Below, piece after piece: positions 1 to 7,692 of a DNA stretch of 64,000 nt. The stretch covers positions 124,001 through 188,000 of the forward strand of contig NZ_SSOM01000070.1 of NCBI RefSeq assembly GCF_029871235.1, read 5' to 3'. Every line of letters begins with the position of its first letter. The first letter of the stretch is position 1. The notes beneath the pieces are model-generated. The model did not search any database. It had not been told where the DNA came from and worked only from the letters and a program-made list of their open reading frames with translations. Position numbers and translations under genes: made by a program. This stretch comes from Pseudomonas sp. BN411 (GTDB taxonomy: Bacteria; Pseudomonadota; Gammaproteobacteria; Pseudomonadales; Pseudomonadaceae).

Positions 1-179
1 TTGAGGTCAGCCTCGGTGAGGGTGCGCTCGCCGGTGACGCTGGGCAGCGAGAAGGCCGGGAACGGCTTGTCGATCAGCGCCGAGGGCAGCTCGGCCGGAT
101 CGAGGAACAGCCCGCGGTATAGGAACACCGCGATGGCGAGGAAGCCCACCAGGGGCAGGACGAGGATCAGACGCTTCAT
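1..179 (-). CDS. dsbE: Thiol:disulfide interchange protein DsbE/CcmG (C-terminal part outside window)
   Basis: Only the first 59 codons are inside the window. They give a short basic N-terminus followed by a hydrophobic membrane anchor and then the start of a periplasmic region with the phrase PFPAFSLPSV, as expected for the membrane-tethered thioredoxin-like protein that reduces apocytochrome c cysteines before haem attachment. The catalytic CxxC lies beyond the edge. The ATG overlaps the ccmF stop codon (ATGA), so the two genes are translationally coupled. The identification rests on N-terminal features plus position as the next ccm gene. Confidence 0.85.
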   Translation of the reverse strand, partial: MKRLILVLPLVGFLAIAVFLYRGLFLDPAELPSALIDKPFPAFSLPSVTGERTLTEADL

Positions 180-2149
180 GCTTGGGCTCCAGCCATGCCC
201 AGCGCCTCGCGGACGCGGGTCTTCACCTTCACCCGGTAGCGCCGGTCGAAGGCCGCCAGCAGGCCGCCAAGGCCCATCAGCAGGCCGCCCAGCCAGATCC
301 AGCGGACGAAAGGTTTCACATGCACTCGCACCGCCCAGGCGCCATCGCCCAAGGGTTCGCCGAGGGCGACGTAGAGGTCGCGGGTGAAGCCGGCTTCGAT
401 GCCAGCCTCGGTCATGACCGATTGCTGCACGGTGTAGAGGCGCTTTTCCGGATGCAGCACGGTAATCTGCTTGTCACCGTCGAAGACGATCACCGTGCCC
501 TTGTCGGAGGTGAAGTTCGGGCCTTCGTGGTGCTCCGCGCCTTCGAAGAGGAAGCGGTAGCCCCCCAGTTCCACCGCCTCGCCCGGCGCCAGGCGCAGGT
601 CACGTTCGGCGCTGTACTGGCTGGAAAGCACGACGCCCAGGGCGCAGACGGCGATACCGGCGTGGGCCAGCTGCATGCCCCAGTAGCTGCGGGTCATGCC
701 AGCGGCACCTTTGAGCATGCCCTTGTGGCGGGTCTTGTCGATGAAGTCGCGAACACCGGCCAGCACCACCCAGGCAGACAGCGCGCCCACGGCCAGCACC
801 GCCCAGTGGAAGTCGCCGAAGAGGAAGGTGGCCAGCCCGCCGAGCAGCAGGCTGCCGATCAGGACCGGGCCGAGCATGCCCAGCAGCCACTTCAGCGGGG
901 TGTCTTTCCAGCGCACCAGCACGCCAACGGCCAGGGCCAGCATGAGCACGGCCATCAGCGGCAGGAACAGGGCGTTGAAATACGGCGGGCCGACCGACAG
1001 CTTGGCGCCGGACAGGGCATCCAGCACCAGCGGGTAGAGGGTGCCCAGCAGGATCATCGAGGCCGCCACCACCAGCACCAGGTTATTCACCAGCAGCAGG
1101 GTCTCGCGAGACCAGAGGGCGAAGCCCACCTGGCTCTTGACCACCGGCGCACGCACGGCGAACAGCGCCAGGGAACCGCCCACCACCAGCAGCAGGAAGG
1201 CCAGGATGAACACGCCGCGCTCCGGATCGGATGCGAACGCGTGCACCGACGTCAGCACGCCGGAACGGACCAGGAAGGTACCCAGCAGGCTCAGGGAGAA
1301 GGCCGCGATGGCCAGCAGCACGGTCCAGCTCTTGAACACGCCGCGCTTCTCGGTCACCGCCAGGGAGTGGATCAGCGCGGTGCCGACCAGCCAGGGCATG
1401 AAGGACGCGTTTTCCACCGGGTCCCAGAACCACCAGCCGCCCCAGCCCAGTTCGTAGTAGGCCCACCACGAGCCAAGCACGATGCCGACGCTGAGGAAGG
1501 CCCAGGCGATGATGGTCCACGGCCGCGACCAGCGCGCCCAGGCAGCGTCAAGGCGGCCGCCGAGCAGTGCAGCGATGGCAAAGGCGAAGGCTACCGAGAA
1601 GCCCACGTAACCCATGTAGAGCATCGGCGGGTGAACGATCAGGCCGAAGTCCTGCAGCAGCGGGTTGAGGTCGTTGCCGTCGGCCGGCATGTTCGGCAGC
1701 AGGCGGTTGAACGGGTTGGAGGTGATGATCAGGAACAGCAGGAAGCCGATGCTGATCATGCCCATCACGGCCAGCACGCGGGCCAGCATCACTTCCGGCA
1801 ACTGCCGGGAGAAGATCGACACAGCGAAGGTCCAGCCGCCGAGGATCAGCGCCCAGAGCAGCAGCGAACCCTCGTGGGCACCCCATACGGCGCTGAACTT
1901 GTAGTACCAGGGCAGCGCACTGTTGGAGTTGCTGGCCACGTAGGCGACGGAGAAGTCGTCCGCCATGAAGGCGTAGGTCAGGCAGCCGAAGGCGAAGGCC
2001 AGGAAGGCGAACTGCCCCCAGGCGGCCGGCTGGGCCAGGCTCATCCACTGGCGATCACCGCGCCAGGCGCCAATCAGCGGCAAGGTCGCCTGCACGACAG
2101 CCATGCACAAGGCAAGAATCAGGGCCAGGTGGCCGAGTTCGGGAATCAT
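176..2149 (-). CDS. ccmF: Haem lyase subunit CcmF
   Basis: A 657-residue polytopic membrane protein, the usual length for CcmF. It works in the cytochrome c haem lyase complex, taking haem from holo-CcmE and attaching it to apocytochrome CxxCH motifs on the periplasmic side. The tryptophan-rich WWD haem-handling segment is at about residues 234-248 (GWGGWWFWDPVENASF). Conserved histidine-containing loops such as IVHPPMLYMGY (171-181) flank it. It starts 4 bases after the ccmE stop and overlaps dsbE, so it is part of one ccm operon. Confidence 0.97.
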   Translation of the reverse strand: MIPELGHLALILALCMAVVQATLPLIGAWRGDRQWMSLAQPAAWGQFAFLAFAFGCLTYAFMADDFSVAYVASNSNSALPWYYKFSAVWGAHEGSLLLWALILGGWTFAVSIFSRQLPEVMLARVLAVMGMISIGFLLFLIITSNPFNRLLPNMPADGNDLNPLLQDFGLIVHPPMLYMGYVGFSVAFAFAIAALLGGRLDAAWARWSRPWTIIAWAFLSVGIVLGSWWAYYELGWGGWWFWDPVENASFMPWLVGTALIHSLAVTEKRGVFKSWTVLLAIAAFSLSLLGTFLVRSGVLTSVHAFASDPERGVFILAFLLLVVGGSLALFAVRAPVVKSQVGFALWSRETLLLVNNLVLVVAASMILLGTLYPLVLDALSGAKLSVGPPYFNALFLPLMAVLMLALAVGVLVRWKDTPLKWLLGMLGPVLIGSLLLGGLATFLFGDFHWAVLAVGALSAWVVLAGVRDFIDKTRHKGMLKGAAGMTRSYWGMQLAHAGIAVCALGVVLSSQYSAERDLRLAPGEAVELGGYRFLFEGAEHHEGPNFTSDKGTVIVFDGDKQITVLHPEKRLYTVQQSVMTEAGIEAGFTRDLYVALGEPLGDGAWAVRVHVKPFVRWIWLGGLLMGLGGLLAAFDRRYRVKVKTRVREALGMAGAQA

Positions 2150-2153
2150 CGAA

Positions 2154-2600
2154 TCAACCCTCTTTCTTGGGGAGCTGGCCGCTTTCCTTGAGGGCCTTGG
2201 TCACTTCCGGCGGCATGTAGTTCTCGTCGTGCTTGGCCAGCACTTCGTCAGCCACCAGTACGCCGTCGCCATTCAGCTTGCCGAGGGCGACGATACCCTG
2301 CCCTTCACGGAACAGGTCAGGAAGGATGCCGTGATAGCGGATGGTCACGCTCTTGGCGAAGTCGGTCACCACGAATTGCACGTCCAGGGAGTCACCACTG
2401 CGCTGCACCGAGCCCTTTTCCACCATGCCACCGGCGCGGATGCGGGTGTCCTGGGGGGCTTCGCCGTTGGCGATTTGGGTGGGGGTGTAGAACAGGTTGA
2501 TGTTCTGCTGCAGCGCGGACAGCGCCAGCGCCACGGCGACTCCCACACCGGCCAGGATGGCCAGGATGATGTACAGGCGCTTCTTGCGAACCGGATTCAC
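2154..2600 (-). CDS. ccmE: Haem chaperone CcmE
   Basis: A 148-residue protein with one N-terminal membrane anchor (about 9-30) and a periplasmic beta-barrel domain. The covalent haem-binding histidine is His124 in [10 protein letters not shown], with the haem-supporting Tyr128 four residues on. It receives haem from CcmABCD and passes it to CcmF. The start is GTG at 2598-2600, overlapping the ccmD stop (GTGA), which fits the family N-terminus MNPVRKKR. Confidence 0.97.
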   Translation of the reverse strand: MNPVRKKRLYIILAILAGVGVAVALALSALQQNINLFYTPTQIANGEAPQDTRIRAGGMVEKGSVQRSGDSLDVQFVVTDFAKSVTIRYHGILPDLFREGQGIVALGKLNGDGVLVADEVLAKHDENYMPPEVTKALKESGQLPKKEG

Positions 2601-2773
2601 TTCGACTCCTCCCGGCGCAGACGGCGCGCCTCGTCTTGCAGGTAACGGCGCCGCGCGATCAGCGGCATGGCGACGTTGATGGCCAGAACCACCAGGCTGA
2701 TGCCATAGGCGGTCCAGACATACAGGCCATGGTTGCCCATGGCGAGAAAATCGGTGAAGGAAGAAAAACTCAT
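2597..2773 (-). CDS. ccmD: Haem exporter protein CcmD
   Basis: A 58-residue protein that is easily missed. It reads [13 protein letters not shown], then a single transmembrane helix (about 19-40), then a highly basic cytoplasmic tail ([15 protein letters not shown]). This is the canonical form of CcmD, which helps release holo-CcmE from the CcmABC complex. Its start lies exactly at the ccmC stop and its stop overlaps the GTG of ccmE, so it sits in the conserved ccmC-D-E order with full translational coupling. Confidence 0.92.
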   Translation of the reverse strand: MSFSSFTDFLAMGNHGLYVWTAYGISLVVLAINVAMPLIARRRYLQDEARRLRREESK

Positions 2774-3525
2774 CAGACCTTACCCACTTGTGCCTGAATC
2801 TCAGCCTTGGCCCAGCTGGCGCGGGACTCGCGCTTGAGTACTTCCAGGCGCATGCGCATCAGCGTCACGGCGCCGAAGAAGCAGTAGAAGCCGAGCACCA
2901 TGATCAGCAGCGGCACCCACATTTCCGCGGGCATGGCCGGTTTCTCGGTGATCTTGAAGGTGGCCGGCTGGTGCAGGGTGTTCCACCACTCCACCGAGTA
3001 CTTGATGATCGGGATGTTGATCACGCCGACGATGGCCAGCACCGCACAGGCCTTGGCGGCACTGTCACGATTGCTGATCGCCTGGCCGAGGGCAATCACA
3101 CCGAAGTACAGGAAAAGGAGGATGAGCATCGACGTCAGTCGGGCATCCCACACCCACCAGGCGCCCCAGGTCGGCTTGCCCCAGATGGCGCCGGTAACCA
3201 GCGCCACGAAGGTCATCCAGGCACCGATGGGTGCGGCGGCCTGCAGGGCGACGTCGGCGATTTTCATCTTCCAGACCAGGCCAACCACCCCGCACACGGC
3301 GAGCATGATGTAGCAGGACTGGGCGAGGAAGGCTGCAGGCACGTGGATATAGATGATGCGGAAGCTGTTGCCCTGCTGGTAGTCCGGCGGCGCGAAGGCC
3401 AGGCCCCAGACCAGGCCGACAGCGATCAGGATCACAGCCCCCCAGGCGAGCCAGGGCAGCCAGCGGCCGCTGATCTCGTAGAACCATTTCGGTGAGCCAA
3501 GCTTATGGAACCAGGTCCAGTTCAT
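2773..3525 (-). CDS. ccmC: Haem exporter/haem-handling protein CcmC
   Basis: A 250-residue membrane protein with about six helices. It presents haem to CcmE through its own WWD motif ([14 protein letters not shown]), conserved with CcmF. I chose the ATG at 3525 ([17 protein letters not shown]), the usual pseudomonad N-terminus. The open frame extends 21 codons further to a TTG at 3588, but without family support. It is spaced 72 bases after ccmB and is followed without gap by ccmD. Confidence 0.96.
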   Translation of the reverse strand: MNWTWFHKLGSPKWFYEISGRWLPWLAWGAVILIAVGLVWGLAFAPPDYQQGNSFRIIYIHVPAAFLAQSCYIMLAVCGVVGLVWKMKIADVALQAAAPIGAWMTFVALVTGAIWGKPTWGAWWVWDARLTSMLILLFLYFGVIALGQAISNRDSAAKACAVLAIVGVINIPIIKYSVEWWNTLHQPATFKITEKPAMPAEMWVPLLIMVLGFYCFFGAVTLMRMRLEVLKRESRASWAKAEIQAQVGKV

Positions 3526-3597
3526 CGGGACCACCCGCTTGGCGCTTGAGCCTGTTCGGACATCGACAGCTTTCTCATGGTCAGGCAACTCTATTTC

Positions 3598-4269
3598 TTA
3601 TTCACCGACGCTGATGGTCAGGCCGGCGGCAATGGCAAAGGGTGTCAGGGTCACCGCCAGGGCGGTGAGACTCGCCAGCCACAACAGGTGGCCGACGGTC
3701 GGCAGTCCTTGCAAGGCCGCCTGCAACGCCCCGCTGCCGAGAATCAGCACCGGGATGTACAGCGGCAGGATCAGCAGCGCCAGCAGCAGGCCACCACGCT
3801 TGAGCCCTACGGTCAGTGCGGCGCCGACGGCGCCCAGCAGGCTCAGCACCGGGGTACCGAGCAGCAGCGAGAGCAGCAGCACCGGCAGGCAACGCGCAGG
3901 CAAACCGAGCATCAGCGCCAGCAGCGGCGCCAGCAGTACGAGGGCCAATCCGGAAAAAAGCCAGTGTGCCAGCACCTTGGCCAGGACCAGAAGCGGCAGG
4001 GGGTGCGGCGAAACGACCCACTGTTCGAGGGAACCGTCCTCGAAATCACTGCGGAAAAGGCCGTCCAGCGAGAGCAGCACGGCCAACAGGGCAGCCACCC
4101 AGACCAGACCGGGAGAAAGGCTTTGCAACAATTGGGTCTCGGGACCAACGGCCAGCGGGAACAATGCGACCACTATGGCGAAGAACACCAGCGGGTTGGC
4201 CAATTCCGCCGGACGGCGTACCAGCAGGCGTGCTTCGCGGGCGACCAGCAGGGTGAAGACGTTACTCAT
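3598..4269 (-). CDS. ccmB: Haem ABC exporter, permease CcmB
   Basis: A 223-residue very hydrophobic protein with about six membrane helices, the standard length for the CcmB permease. It pairs with the CcmA ATPase; the CcmAB complex drives release of haem-loaded CcmE from CcmC/D. The N-terminus [22 protein letters not shown] contains the cytoplasmic coupling region typical of the family. Its ATG overlaps the ccmA stop by four bases. Confidence 0.96.
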   Translation of the reverse strand: MSNVFTLLVAREARLLVRRPAELANPLVFFAIVVALFPLAVGPETQLLQSLSPGLVWVAALLAVLLSLDGLFRSDFEDGSLEQWVVSPHPLPLLVLAKVLAHWLFSGLALVLLAPLLALMLGLPARCLPVLLLSLLLGTPVLSLLGAVGAALTVGLKRGGLLLALLILPLYIPVLILGSGALQAALQGLPTVGHLLWLASLTALAVTLTPFAIAAGLTISVGE

Positions 4270-4901
4270 GCGCGGCGCTGCCCCAGGTCAAGTTCACGAT
4301 AACCGGCGGGCACCTGACCCATGGTGTGGTGGGTGGTGAAGACCACCAGACCGCCCTGCTCGCAGTGCGCCGCAAGATGCGCTTCGAGCTGGGCGACGCC
4401 CTGCTTGTCGAGGGCAGTGAAGGGTTCGTCGAGAATCCACAGGGGCGGCGCGTCCAGGTACAGGCGTGCCAGGGCAACACGACGCTGCTGGCCGGCGGAC
4501 AGGGTGTGACAGGGCACATCTTCGAAACCGCGCAGCCCCACGGCCTCCAACGCCCGCCAGATGGCGTCGCGCTCGGCGGGCTGGTGCAGGGCACAGAGCC
4601 AGCGGAGGTTTTCCTCCGGGGTCAGCAATCCCTTGATGCCGGCGGCATGGCCAATCCACAGGAGATTGCGCGCCAGTTCGCTGCGCTGGCTGGCCAGCGG
4701 CTTGCCGTTCAGGCGGACTTCCCCGGCGGTAGGCTGCATCAGGCCGCAGAGCAGGCGCAGCAGACTGGTCTTGCCGCTGCCATTGGGGCCGGCGACCTGG
4801 AGCATCTCGCCCCGGGCCAATTGCAGGTCCAGCCGCTCGAACAGCAGACGCCAGTCCCGCTCGCAGGCGAGGGCCACGGTCTCGAGATAGGGACTGGTCA
4901 C
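4266..4901 (-). CDS. ccmA: Haem ABC exporter, ATP-binding protein CcmA
   Basis: A 211-residue ABC ATPase. Walker A is GPNGSGKT (38-45), the signature is LSAGQ (134-138) and Walker B is LWILDEP (154-160). It powers the CcmAB transporter in cytochrome c maturation. It is the first gene of the ccm operon and is divergent from the FliK-like gene at 5054. The shared 152-base intergenic region holds the likely ccm promoter. Confidence 0.97.
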   Translation of the reverse strand: MTSPYLETVALACERDWRLLFERLDLQLARGEMLQVAGPNGSGKTSLLRLLCGLMQPTAGEVRLNGKPLASQRSELARNLLWIGHAAGIKGLLTPEENLRWLCALHQPAERDAIWRALEAVGLRGFEDVPCHTLSAGQQRRVALARLYLDAPPLWILDEPFTALDKQGVAQLEAHLAAHCEQGGLVVFTTHHTMGQVPAGYRELDLGQRRA

Positions 4902-4993
4902 GGCATGGGTACCCGGGATGTATTCAAGTCAGGGAGGTGCCGGCCGCTATACTGGGGAACTCCAAGGCTCGCAGCCGGCCCGGACGGGGCGGC

Positions 4994-4999
4994 ATTATA
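4994..4999 (-). promoter_or_regulatory. Probable -10 box of the ccm operon promoter
   Basis: On the minus strand a perfect TATAAT lies 92 bases upstream of the ccmA start, with TG directly in front of it. The -35 region about 16 bases upstream is poor (TTCGGG), so the call rests on the strong -10 and its position in the divergent ccmA/fliK-like spacer. Confidence 0.5.
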
Positions 5000-5053
5000 C
5001 ATGCCAACCCCCACCCCCGAAGCGAGCTTTTTCGACAGGTTGTAACCCCTTCT

Positions 5054-6592
5054 ATGACCGAAATCAGCGGTACGCGTCCTCTCCCGCCGACCCAACCCGC
5101 CGTCCGCCCCGCGCAGAACCCCGTGGACATGGCGCTCAAGCTGCTGCAACCGCTCGACGGCCTGCTCTCTACCGGGGAAAGCGCCGACGCCGAAGTCATT
5201 GCGCTGAAGGAAACGGCGCAGAGCTTCCAGGTCCTGCTCAAGCTGACCCTGGGCAACGGTAGCCAGGCCACCCTGGAAGCCAGCAGCCCGCGCCCGCTGG
5301 TCCAGGGCAGCCTGCTCAACATCACCGCCCTGTCCGATACCCGCCTGGTCATGGCCCTCAAGGGCGGCGAGCGCGCCCTTGGCAGTCTCGACCTCGACCT
5401 GTTGCCGGTGGGAACCCTGGTTCAGGGCAAGGTGGTGTCCAGCGAGTTGGCCACCCAGGGCAAGGCCCAGGCGGCGGTCTACAAGGTGCTGGTCAATGTG
5501 CTCAACACCCCGCTGGCCGGGAGCCTGCTCAACATCGAAAGCCCTCGCCCGCTGGCCATCGGCAGCCTGCTCAGCGCCCAGGTGCAGGGCAGCCAGATGC
5601 TGCAATTCCTGCCCCTGGCGACGCAGCTCGACCAGCTCGAACTCACCCAGCAACTGGCCGGACAACAGAACCGCCAGGGCTCCCTCGAAGCCCTGATGGG
5701 TGCATTGCAGTCCACCGGCCGCGAGAACCTGCCGGACAGCCTGCGCGCCGCCATGGACAAGCTGCTCGGCGCCCTGCCCGACATCCGCCAGCTCGGCGAT
5801 CCCAAGGCCCTGGCCGCCGCCCTGGAAAACAGCGGCGCGCTGCTGGAATCACGTCTGCTGGCGGGCCAGGCCAGCGCCCTGCCCCAGGACTTCAAGGCCA
5901 ACCTGCTGCGCCTGATCGCCCAGCTGCTACCCGCCCTGCCTACGCCCACCAGTCTGCCCACCACCGGCACCAGCAACGCCATGGCCCAGGCCCTGCCGGC
6001 CTTCATCCGTAGCGCCCTGGGCGCCCTCGGCCAGGCCAATGCACGCCAGCAGGCACTCAGCTTCCCACTGCCCTCGCGCCTGGCGCAGACGGCCGAAGAA
6101 GAAGGCGACCTGGAAACCCTGCTCAAGCTGGCCGCAGCCGCCGTCTCCCGGCTGCAGACCCATCAGCTCTCCAGCCTCGCCCAGACCCAGGTGACGCCCG
6201 AAGGCAACCTGCTGACCACCTGGCAGCTCGAAGTGCCGATGCGCAATCAACAGGAGATCGTGCCGCTACAGATCAAGCTGCAGCAGGAGCAGGAGGGAAA
6301 GCAGGAAAAGAGCGAGCGCAAGGAAAGCCTCTGGCGCATCGAACTGGCCTTCGACCTGGAGCCACTGGGGCCGCTGCAGGTCCAGGCGCAACTGGTCCAG
6401 GGCAGCCTGTCCAGCCAGCTTTGGGCGGAGCGCGCCGTCACCGCCGGACTGATCGATCGCGAACTGCCGAACCTGCGCGATCGCCTGCTGGCGGCCGGCC
6501 TGACCGTCGGCGAGCTGGCCTGCAACCAGGGCAAGCCGCCACGAGGACAAAGAACTCAACTAGAGCAGCGCTGGGTAGACGAAACCGCATGA
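5054..6592 (+). CDS. FliK-like protein with flagellar hook-length control domain (second FliK homologue)
   Basis: A 512-residue protein rich in Ala, Leu and Gln. A weakly conserved N-terminal two-thirds leads to a C-terminal Flg_hook-type domain (about 425-500: WRIELAFDLEPLGPLQVQAQ through LLAAGLTVGEL). The true fliK is at 33237-34505, so this is a second FliK homologue. The start ATG at 5054 gives the N-terminus MTEISGTRPLPPTQ; an upstream in-frame ATG at 4937 would translate the ccm promoter region and is unlikely. It overlaps the next gene by four bases, an FlhB C-terminal-domain protein, so the pair mimics the FliK-FlhB substrate-switch couple. A similar pair lies next to ccmA in P. aeruginosa (from memory). 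Exact role unknown. Confidence 0.85.
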   Translation: MTEISGTRPLPPTQPAVRPAQNPVDMALKLLQPLDGLLSTGESADAEVIALKETAQSFQVLLKLTLGNGSQATLEASSPRPLVQGSLLNITALSDTRLVMALKGGERALGSLDLDLLPVGTLVQGKVVSSELATQGKAQAAVYKVLVNVLNTPLAGSLLNIESPRPLAIGSLLSAQVQGSQMLQFLPLATQLDQLELTQQLAGQQNRQGSLEALMGALQSTGRENLPDSLRAAMDKLLGALPDIRQLGDPKALAAALENSGALLESRLLAGQASALPQDFKANLLRLIAQLLPALPTPTSLPTTGTSNAMAQALPAFIRSALGALGQANARQQALSFPLPSRLAQTAEEEGDLETLLKLAAAAVSRLQTHQLSSLAQTQVTPEGNLLTTWQLEVPMRNQQEIVPLQIKLQQEQEGKQEKSERKESLWRIELAFDLEPLGPLQVQAQLVQGSLSSQLWAERAVTAGLIDRELPNLRDRLLAAGLTVGELACNQGKPPRGQRTQLEQRWVDETA

Positions 6593-6918
6593 GCAAGAAA
6601 CCCCGCCAGGCCATCGCCCTCTCCTACGACGGTGCCAGTGCCCCCAACCTGACCGCCAAGGGTGACGACGAACTGGCCGAAGCCATCCTCGCCATCGCCC
6701 GCGAGTACGAAGTGCCCATCTACGAAAACGCCGAGCTGGTGCGCCTGCTGGCGCGCCTGGAACTGGGCGATGCCATTCCCGAGGCGCTTTACCGCACCAT
6801 CGCGGAGATCATCGCCTTCGCCTGGTACCTCAAGGGCAAATGCCCCGCGGACTTCGACCCGGACGCCGAGCGCGACATCTCCCCCGCCCCGCCGCTACTC
6901 ACTGGACCGGCCGGCTGA
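6589..6918 (+). CDS. Free-standing FlhB/EscU C-terminal domain protein
   Basis: A 109-residue soluble protein. It aligns by eye with the part of FlhB around and after its autocleavage site: AIALSYDGASAPNLTAKGDDELAEAI here against FAVALKYDAEKGGAPVLLAKGNDFTA in the FlhB of this window, then an IPEALYRTIAEIIAFAWYLKG stretch matching IPAGLYLAVAQVLAYVYQLK. No membrane part and no NPTH cleavage motif are present. It probably docks on the export apparatus or export substrates. It is translationally coupled to the FliK-like gene (ATGA) and ends 20 bases inside the convergent rhodanese gene. Confidence 0.85.
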   Translation: MSKKPRQAIALSYDGASAPNLTAKGDDELAEAILAIAREYEVPIYENAELVRLLARLELGDAIPEALYRTIAEIIAFAWYLKGKCPADFDPDAERDISPAPPLLTGPAG

Positions 6919-7336
6919 ACACCAGCCGCTCGCCCTCCAGGCCCTTGCCTTGCGGGAAATCCAGCAACTGCCAGGCGAAATAGCCTTCGCGGAAGTAGAA
7001 GACCTGCCGGTAACCCCAACTCACGGCCATCTTCACCGCGTGGGCGCCGTGGGGGCAGACCTCGCTGTCGCAATAGATCACCAATGGCATCTGCCTCGGC
7101 CATTGCGGCTGGGCCAGGTCGTTGAAACGATCGAGCAGGTCGAGGTGCAGGGCACCGTGGATGTGGCCCCAGGTCCATTCGCGCGTGGGTCGCACATCGA
7201 TAAAAATCGCCCCGCGTTCATACAGGTAACGTGCCTGCAGCACATTCACCGTCATTGCGCCCTCTACTTCCATGGGGGCCTCCTGGGCTTGCAGATACGA
7301 CACCAGGCAGAAAAACAGAATCGGAAGTAGACGCAT
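6899..7336 (-). CDS. Secreted rhodanese-like domain protein
   Basis: A 145-residue single-domain rhodanese with a cleavable signal peptide (about residues 1-18, MRLLPILFFCLVSYLQAQ), so it probably acts in the periplasm. The domain shows IFIDVRPTREWTWGHI (44-59) and an active-site loop starting at Cys89 (CDSEVCPHGA). The loop has a second cysteine at 94 and is longer than in classical rhodaneses, so the substrate is uncertain. It runs tail to tail with, and overlaps, the FlhB-like gene. Its position beside ccm and flagellar genes gives no clear functional hint. Confidence 0.85.
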   Translation of the reverse strand: MRLLPILFFCLVSYLQAQEAPMEVEGAMTVNVLQARYLYERGAIFIDVRPTREWTWGHIHGALHLDLLDRFNDLAQPQWPRQMPLVIYCDSEVCPHGAHAVKMAVSWGYRQVFYFREGYFAWQLLDFPQGKGLEGERLVFSRPVQ

Positions 7337-7692
7337 CGCCGGACCTCCCCGGAGAGAAGCCCCGGAATTTCAGCTTAGGTCAGTCCGCATGCCCCGACCC
7401 GATGCATCCAATGTGGCCCGACGACAGGCTAAGAACACTCCGCGCTAACCCGCTTCCTGCCAACTCCGAAATAGCTGGAACCCGCGTCCCAAGCGGCTTC
7501 CAGCCGATGAGCGGTGTTTTACAGGAGCCACTGCGGACCCATAATTTTTGACGTCATGCGATTGTCGCCGTGCATGACCCAACCTCATCGAAGGAGACAA
7601 ATTCAAGGGCACCGTACCGGATGTGCAGTCGCTCGCGTGCAAGCTGGATTCCACGGGCAGGGTGCGCCCCTTGTTGAATAGGAGTGTTCGAC
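7337..7692. other. Intergenic region upstream of the metalloprotease island
   Basis: These 356 bases lie between the divergent rhodanese and metalloprotease genes. I see no convincing gene. A TTGACG at 7548 could be a -35 element for the plus strand but has no good -10. An AGGAG ribosome site at 7680-7684 serves the GTG at 7693. The region should contain promoters in both directions, but none stands out. Confidence 0.4.

Noticed and set aside
182-2191. A 669-codon open frame on the plus strand opposite ccmF
   Set aside because: Its translation is rich in His, Gln, Gly and Arg with no domain pattern, as expected for the complement of a GC-rich membrane-protein gene. ccmF explains the region.
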